Assembly: GCA_016714685.1 (NCBI GenBank)
Contig: JADKCH010000008.1
Location: 1-30,277, forward strand
Direction: 5' to 3'
DNA: 30,277 nucleotides
Origin: Candidatus Geothrix odensensis
GTDB lineage: Bacteria; Acidobacteriota; Holophagae; Holophagales; Holophagaceae
In this document: in pieces, positions 26,926 through 30,277 of the stretch
How the letters are laid out: each line of letters begins with the position of its first letter
Numbering within the stretch: the first letter of the stretch is position 1
Translations under genes and position numbers: made by a program
The notes under the pieces: generated by a model
The model's database searches: none
Told to the model about the DNA's origin: nothing
The model's input: only the letters and a program-made list of their open reading frames with translations

Positions 26926-26990
26926 GACCCCCAGCGATCCCGCCTTCACGAAGGGCAACGGTCTGCCCTGGTGCCACCGGGGGTCGCTGG
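26926..26990. other. structured gap between regA and leuS with two competing pairings
   Basis: GACCCCC (26926-26932) can pair with GGGGGTC (26979-26985), or the overlapping CCAGCGA (26931-26937) with TCGCTGG (26984-26990), but not both at once. A small stem GGGCA/TGCCC (26953-26957/26964-26968) lies between. It may be a terminator for regBA or, if transcribed toward leuS, a switchable leader. No T-box consensus (AGGGTGGNACC) is present. Confidence 0.4.
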
Positions 26991-27009
26991 AAGCATCGGG
27001 ATTTCCTTG

Positions 27010-27015
27010 TAGAAT
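27010..27015 (+). promoter_or_regulatory. possible -10 box for leuS
   Basis: TAGAAT at 27010-27015 is 24 bases ahead of ATG 27040. The matching -35 position (about 26987-26992) reads poorly (CTGGAA). This would give a very short leader. Confidence 0.35.
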
Positions 27016-27039
27016 CAAGGGTTCCGACGGAGTCCGCCC

Positions 27040-29466
27040 ATGCCCTTCCAGCCCCTGACCCAGGAACCCGAGATCCAGCGGCGCTGGCTCGAGTCCGGCG
27101 CCTTCCGCGCCAAGCGGGCCAGCGAGCTGCGGCCGGATTCGAAGACCTTCTACATGCTCGTGATGCTGCCCTATCCCAGTGGCCGCATCCACATGGGTCA
27201 CGTGCGGAACTACACCCTGGGCGACGTCACGGCCCGGTTCCGGCGCATGCGGGGCTACGAGGTCATGCACCCCCTGGGCTGGGACAGCTTCGGCCTCCCG
27301 GCGGAAAACGCCGCCATCAAGCACGGCATCCACCCCGCCATCTGGACCCGCGCCAACATCGAGGAGATGAAGGGCCAGATCCAGAAGATGGGCATCAGCT
27401 ACGACTGGGACCGCGAGATCGCCAGCTTCCAGGACGACTACTACCGCTGGAACCAGTGGCTCTTCCTCAAGATGTGGGAGGCGGGCGACGTCTTCCGCGC
27501 CATGCGCACCGTGAACTGGTGCGAGGCCCTGGGCACCGTGCTGGCCAACGAGCAGGTGGTGGACGGCAAGGACGAGCGCACGGGCCACCCCGTGACGCAA
27601 AAACCCCTGGAGCAGTATTTCTTCAAGACCACGAAGTACGCGGATGAGCTGCTGGACTGCCTCGACGGCCTGGACTGGCCCGAGAACGTGAAGACCATGC
27701 AGCGCCACTGGATCGGCCGCTCGGAAGGCGCGCGCCTGGCGTTCGATCTCGAGGTCGGCGGCCAGGTGGAAGTCTTCACCACCCGGCTGGACACCCTGTT
27801 CGGCGTGACCTTCATGGCCCTCAGCACCGAACACCCGGTCATCGAGAAGGCCGCGGAAACGGATGCGGCCCTCAGGGCCTTCTGCGACCAGGTGGCCAAC
27901 CTGAGCCGCGAGGAGCGCCTCACCAGCGACGAAAAGCTGGGCCACCGCACGGCCCTCTCGGTCATCCACCCCTTCACCGGCGAGAAGGTGCCGGTCTTCG
28001 CCGCCAACTACGTGCTGATGGATTACGGCACCGGCGCCGTCATGGGCGTGCCCGCCCACGACGAGCGCGACAACGAGTTCGCGAAGAAATACGGGCTGCC
28101 CATTCCGCAGGTCATCGTCTCCGAGAGCGAGTGGGATCTCGGCACGCTCATCAACAGCGGCGAGTTCACGGGCCTGAAGAGCGAGGACGCCGTGACGGCG
28201 ATGATCGCCAAACTGGGCTCCAAAGCGGAGAAGACCACCACCTACAAGCTCAAGGACTGGGGCCTCAGCCGCCAGCGCTACTGGGGCACGCCCATTCCCA
28301 CGGTCCACTGCGATACCTGCGGGGTGGTGCCCGAAAAGGCCGAGAACCTCCCCGTGCGCCTGCCCGAGGATGTGGCCTTCACCGGTGTGGGCCCTTCGCC
28401 CCTTCTCACCTCCCGTTCCTTTTTGGACACGCCGTGTCCAAAGTGCGGCAAGCCCGCCCGGCGCGAGACGGACACCATGGACACCTTCGTGGACAGCAGC
28501 TGGTACTGGCTGCGCTACCTGGACCCCAAGAACACCGGGCTGCCCTTCGCCAAGGCCGAGAGCGATGCCTGGATGCCCGTGGACCTCTACGTGGGCGGCA
28601 TCGAGCACGCCACCATGCACCTCATCTACGCCCGCTTCTTCTACAAGGTGCTGCGTGACCTGGGCCTGGCCAGCGGGCCCGAGCCCTTCCAGAAGCTCAT
28701 CTGCCAGGGCATGGTGCTGAAGGACGGCTCGAAGATGAGCAAGTCCAAGGGCAACATCGTGGATCCCGACGAGGTCATCTCGAAGTACGGGGCCGATGCC
28801 CTGCGCCTCTTCATGATCTTCGCCGCGCCCATCGAGAAGGAGATCGACTGGACGGGCTTCGAGGGCATCGAGGGCGCCAGCCGCTTCCTCAAGCGCATCA
28901 CGCGCATGGTCGAAGATCACACCGTGACGGCGGCACCGCTGCCCGGCAAGGACCAGCTCAGCGCCGAGGAGAAGGCCCTCCTCATCAAGCTGAACCAGAC
29001 CCTGGCCCGCCTCACCGACGACCTGGAGCGCCGCTACCAGTTCAACACCGTGGTCTCGGGCCTCATGGAGCTTTCGAACGCGCTCTCCGACCTGCCCGCC
29101 GATGCGCCTCACCGTGGCGCGGTGATGCAGCACGCGCTGGACGCCTTCGTGCGCCTCATGTCGCCCGTGGCGCCCCATGTGGCGGAACAGCTCTGGAGCC
29201 AGCTGGGCCGGCCCGGCCTCTGCATGCAGGCCGCCTGGCCGGAAGCGGACCCCCAGTACCTGGAGGCCGACGAAGTCCTCGTGGTGGTCCAGGTGAACGG
29301 CAAGGTGCGGGGCCGCGTCACGGTGCCTGCCTCGGCCACGGAAGATCAGCGCCGCGAGGCCGCGCTGGCCTGCCCGGAGGCCCAGTCCCACCTGGCGGGC
29401 AAGGAGGTGGTGAAGGTCGTTCTGCCCCCCGGCGGCAAGCTGGTGAGCATCGTGGTGAAGGGCTGA
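27040..29466 (+). CDS. leuS: leucyl-tRNA synthetase
   Basis: Class I synthetase that charges tRNA-Leu. It is intact at 808 residues, starting MPFQPLTQEPEIQRRW. The ATP-binding HIGH motif is HMGH in PYPSGRIHMGHVRNY. A CP1 editing domain (about 220-400) contains TTRLDTLFGVTFMALS and the hydrolytic-site block MGVPAHDERD. KMSKS is exact in GSKMSKSKGN. A zinc-type cysteine set is suggested by CDTCG and CPKCG (CP1/ZN-1 region, about residues 427-470). The C-terminal domain VVVQVNGKVRGRVTVP is standard for bacterial LeuS. ATG 27040 follows a weak purine run (GACGGAG). The next gene starts 4 bases after its stop. Confidence 0.97.
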   Translation: MPFQPLTQEPEIQRRWLESGAFRAKRASELRPDSKTFYMLVMLPYPSGRIHMGHVRNYTLGDVTARFRRMRGYEVMHPLGWDSFGLPAENAAIKHGIHPAIWTRANIEEMKGQIQKMGISYDWDREIASFQDDYYRWNQWLFLKMWEAGDVFRAMRTVNWCEALGTVLANEQVVDGKDERTGHPVTQKPLEQYFFKTTKYADELLDCLDGLDWPENVKTMQRHWIGRSEGARLAFDLEVGGQVEVFTTRLDTLFGVTFMALSTEHPVIEKAAETDAALRAFCDQVANLSREERLTSDEKLGHRTALSVIHPFTGEKVPVFAANYVLMDYGTGAVMGVPAHDERDNEFAKKYGLPIPQVIVSESEWDLGTLINSGEFTGLKSEDAVTAMIAKLGSKAEKTTTYKLKDWGLSRQRYWGTPIPTVHCDTCGVVPEKAENLPVRLPEDVAFTGVGPSPLLTSRSFLDTPCPKCGKPARRETDTMDTFVDSSWYWLRYLDPKNTGLPFAKAESDAWMPVDLYVGGIEHATMHLIYARFFYKVLRDLGLASGPEPFQKLICQGMVLKDGSKMSKSKGNIVDPDEVISKYGADALRLFMIFAAPIEKEIDWTGFEGIEGASRFLKRITRMVEDHTVTAAPLPGKDQLSAEEKALLIKLNQTLARLTDDLERRYQFNTVVSGLMELSNALSDLPADAPHRGAVMQHALDAFVRLMSPVAPHVAEQLWSQLGRPGLCMQAAWPEADPQYLEADEVLVVVQVNGKVRGRVTVPASATEDQRREAALACPEAQSHLAGKEVVKVVLPPGGKLVSIVVKG

Positions 29467-29470
29467 TCCT

Positions 29471-30277
29471 ATGACCAAGACCCTGCCCCCCGTCGTCGAC
29501 TCCGTCCTGGACCTGGTGGGTAACACCCCCCTGCTGCGCCTCACGCGCTTCGCCCCGGACTTCCAGATCTTCTCCAAGCTCGAGTACCTGAACCCCGGCG
29601 GCAGCGTGAAGGACCGCATCGGCGTGGGCATGATCCGGTCCGCCGAGGCCCTGGGCCAGATCCAGCCGGGTGTCAGCACCATCATCGAACCCACCGCGGG
29701 CAACACCGGCGTGGGCCTGGCCATTGCCGCCAAGGCCCTGGGCTACCGTTGCATCCTCTGCGTGCCCACGAAGTACAGCCGCGAGAAGATGATGCTCATG
29801 AAGGCCCTGGGCGCGGAGCTGGTGCTCATCCCCAAGGAGCAGGGCATGAAGGGCGCCATCGAGAAGTGCGCCGAGCTGGCCGCCAGCATCCCCCACGCCT
29901 TCGTGCCGCAGCAGTTCGCCAACCCCAGCAACCCCGACAGCCACTACGCCACCACCGGCCCCGAGATCTGGGACCCAGATGGAAGGCCGCGTGGACGCCG
30001 TGGTGCTGGGCGCCGGCAGCGGCGGCACCTTCACGGGCATCGCCAGGTACCTGAAGGAGAAGAACCCCAGGATCCAGGCCGTGGTGGTGCAGCCCGTGGG
30101 TTCGATCTACTGCGGAGCGCCCCTGAAGGATTGGGTGGTAGAGGGCGTGGGCAACAGCTTCCTCCCCGCCAGCCTCGACCTCAGCCTCGCCGACCGCATC
30201 CTCGACGTGGCCGATGCGGATAGCCTGGCCACGGCCCGGGAGCTCATCGCCACCGAGGGCTGCCTGGTCGGCGCATC
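29471..30277 (+). CDS. cysteine synthase / cystathionine beta-synthase family PLP enzyme, partial, one frameshift
   Basis: Fold-type II PLP enzyme that replaces the beta-substituent of serine or O-acetylserine. The frame MTKTLPPVVDSVLDLVGNTPLLRL contains PLP-lysine Lys47 in NPGGSVKDR, the substrate loop EPTAGNTGVGLA and the phosphate-binding GAGSGGTFTG. At about 29974 the family sequence EIWDQMEGRVD requires GACCAGATG, but the window has GACCCAGATG, one extra C. Reading then continues DAVVLGAGSGGTFTGIARYL to the window edge. The PTAGNTG loop and overall wording are closer to Bacillus MccA/YrhA (O-acetylserine-dependent cystathionine beta-synthase) than to CysK, from memory. The C-terminus lies outside the window. 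It probably forms one transcript with leuS. Confidence 0.85.

Noticed and set aside
26922..27039. T-box riboswitch before leuS
   Set aside because: No AGGGTGGNACCGCG-like T-box sequence, no specifier loop and too short a leader.
26731..29733. 1000-codon open frame on the minus strand
   Set aside because: It is a shadow of leuS, which is intact with HIGH and KMSKS motifs. The antisense protein has no recognisable domain.

Overview
This is a GC-rich bacterial chromosomal window (about 70% GC by eye) from a free-living Gram-negative organism. Outer-membrane receptor, di-heme peroxidase and lipoprotein genes support the Gram-negative assignment. The gene mix, codon use and tmRNA style would fit an Acidobacteriota lineage such as Holophagae/Geothrix, but that placement is a guess from general resemblance, not a search result.

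Layout. 1-510: a tmRNA gene (ssrA) on the minus strand, cut by the left window edge, with a second partial copy of its 5' end 137 bp upstream. 602-2586 (minus): a 4-oxalocrotonate tautomerase-like protein, a 3-methyladenine DNA glycosylase, a YcxB-like membrane protein and a lipoprotein. 2671-5042 (plus): rlmH and a DinG/XPD-type helicase. 5069-8302 (minus): a BlaI/M56-peptidase sensor pair with its own promoter and operators, then a small coiled-coil/HTH regulator. 8646-12737 (plus): a large hybrid histidine kinase with a periplasmic solute-binding sensor, methylglyoxal synthase and a hemolysin III-type membrane protein. 12801-21228 (minus): an extended high-affinity potassium uptake operon in the order small 2-TM protein, kdpF, kdpA, 50-aa membrane protein, kdpB, kdpC, kdpD, kdpE. 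21468-26921 (plus): a hemerythrin-like protein, a di-heme cytochrome c peroxidase, an OprC/NosA-type TonB-dependent copper receptor and a RegB/RegA redox two-component system. 27040-30277 (plus): leuS and the start of a PLP-dependent cysteine synthase/cystathionine beta-synthase family gene.

How the parts relate. The kdp genes are joined by ATGA stop/start overlaps at 60-aa ORF-kdpF, kdpF-kdpA and kdpD-kdpE. They encode the transporter and its own sensor/regulator. The blaI-M56 pair is likewise ATGA-coupled and carries paired dyads over its promoter. The copper receptor, di-heme peroxidase and RegBA group suggests respiratory or redox metal handling, but this is inferred only from adjacency.

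Data quality. Twelve genes are recognisable only by switching reading frame. Where a family sequence can be used as a guide, the break often sits in a short C or G run (for example in kdpB and in the last gene). The most economical reading is uncorrected indel errors in a long-read or draft assembly, not mass gene decay. These genes are therefore listed as CDS with their breaks noted. Start and stop positions in those entries are reliable at the ends I could anchor and approximate elsewhere.
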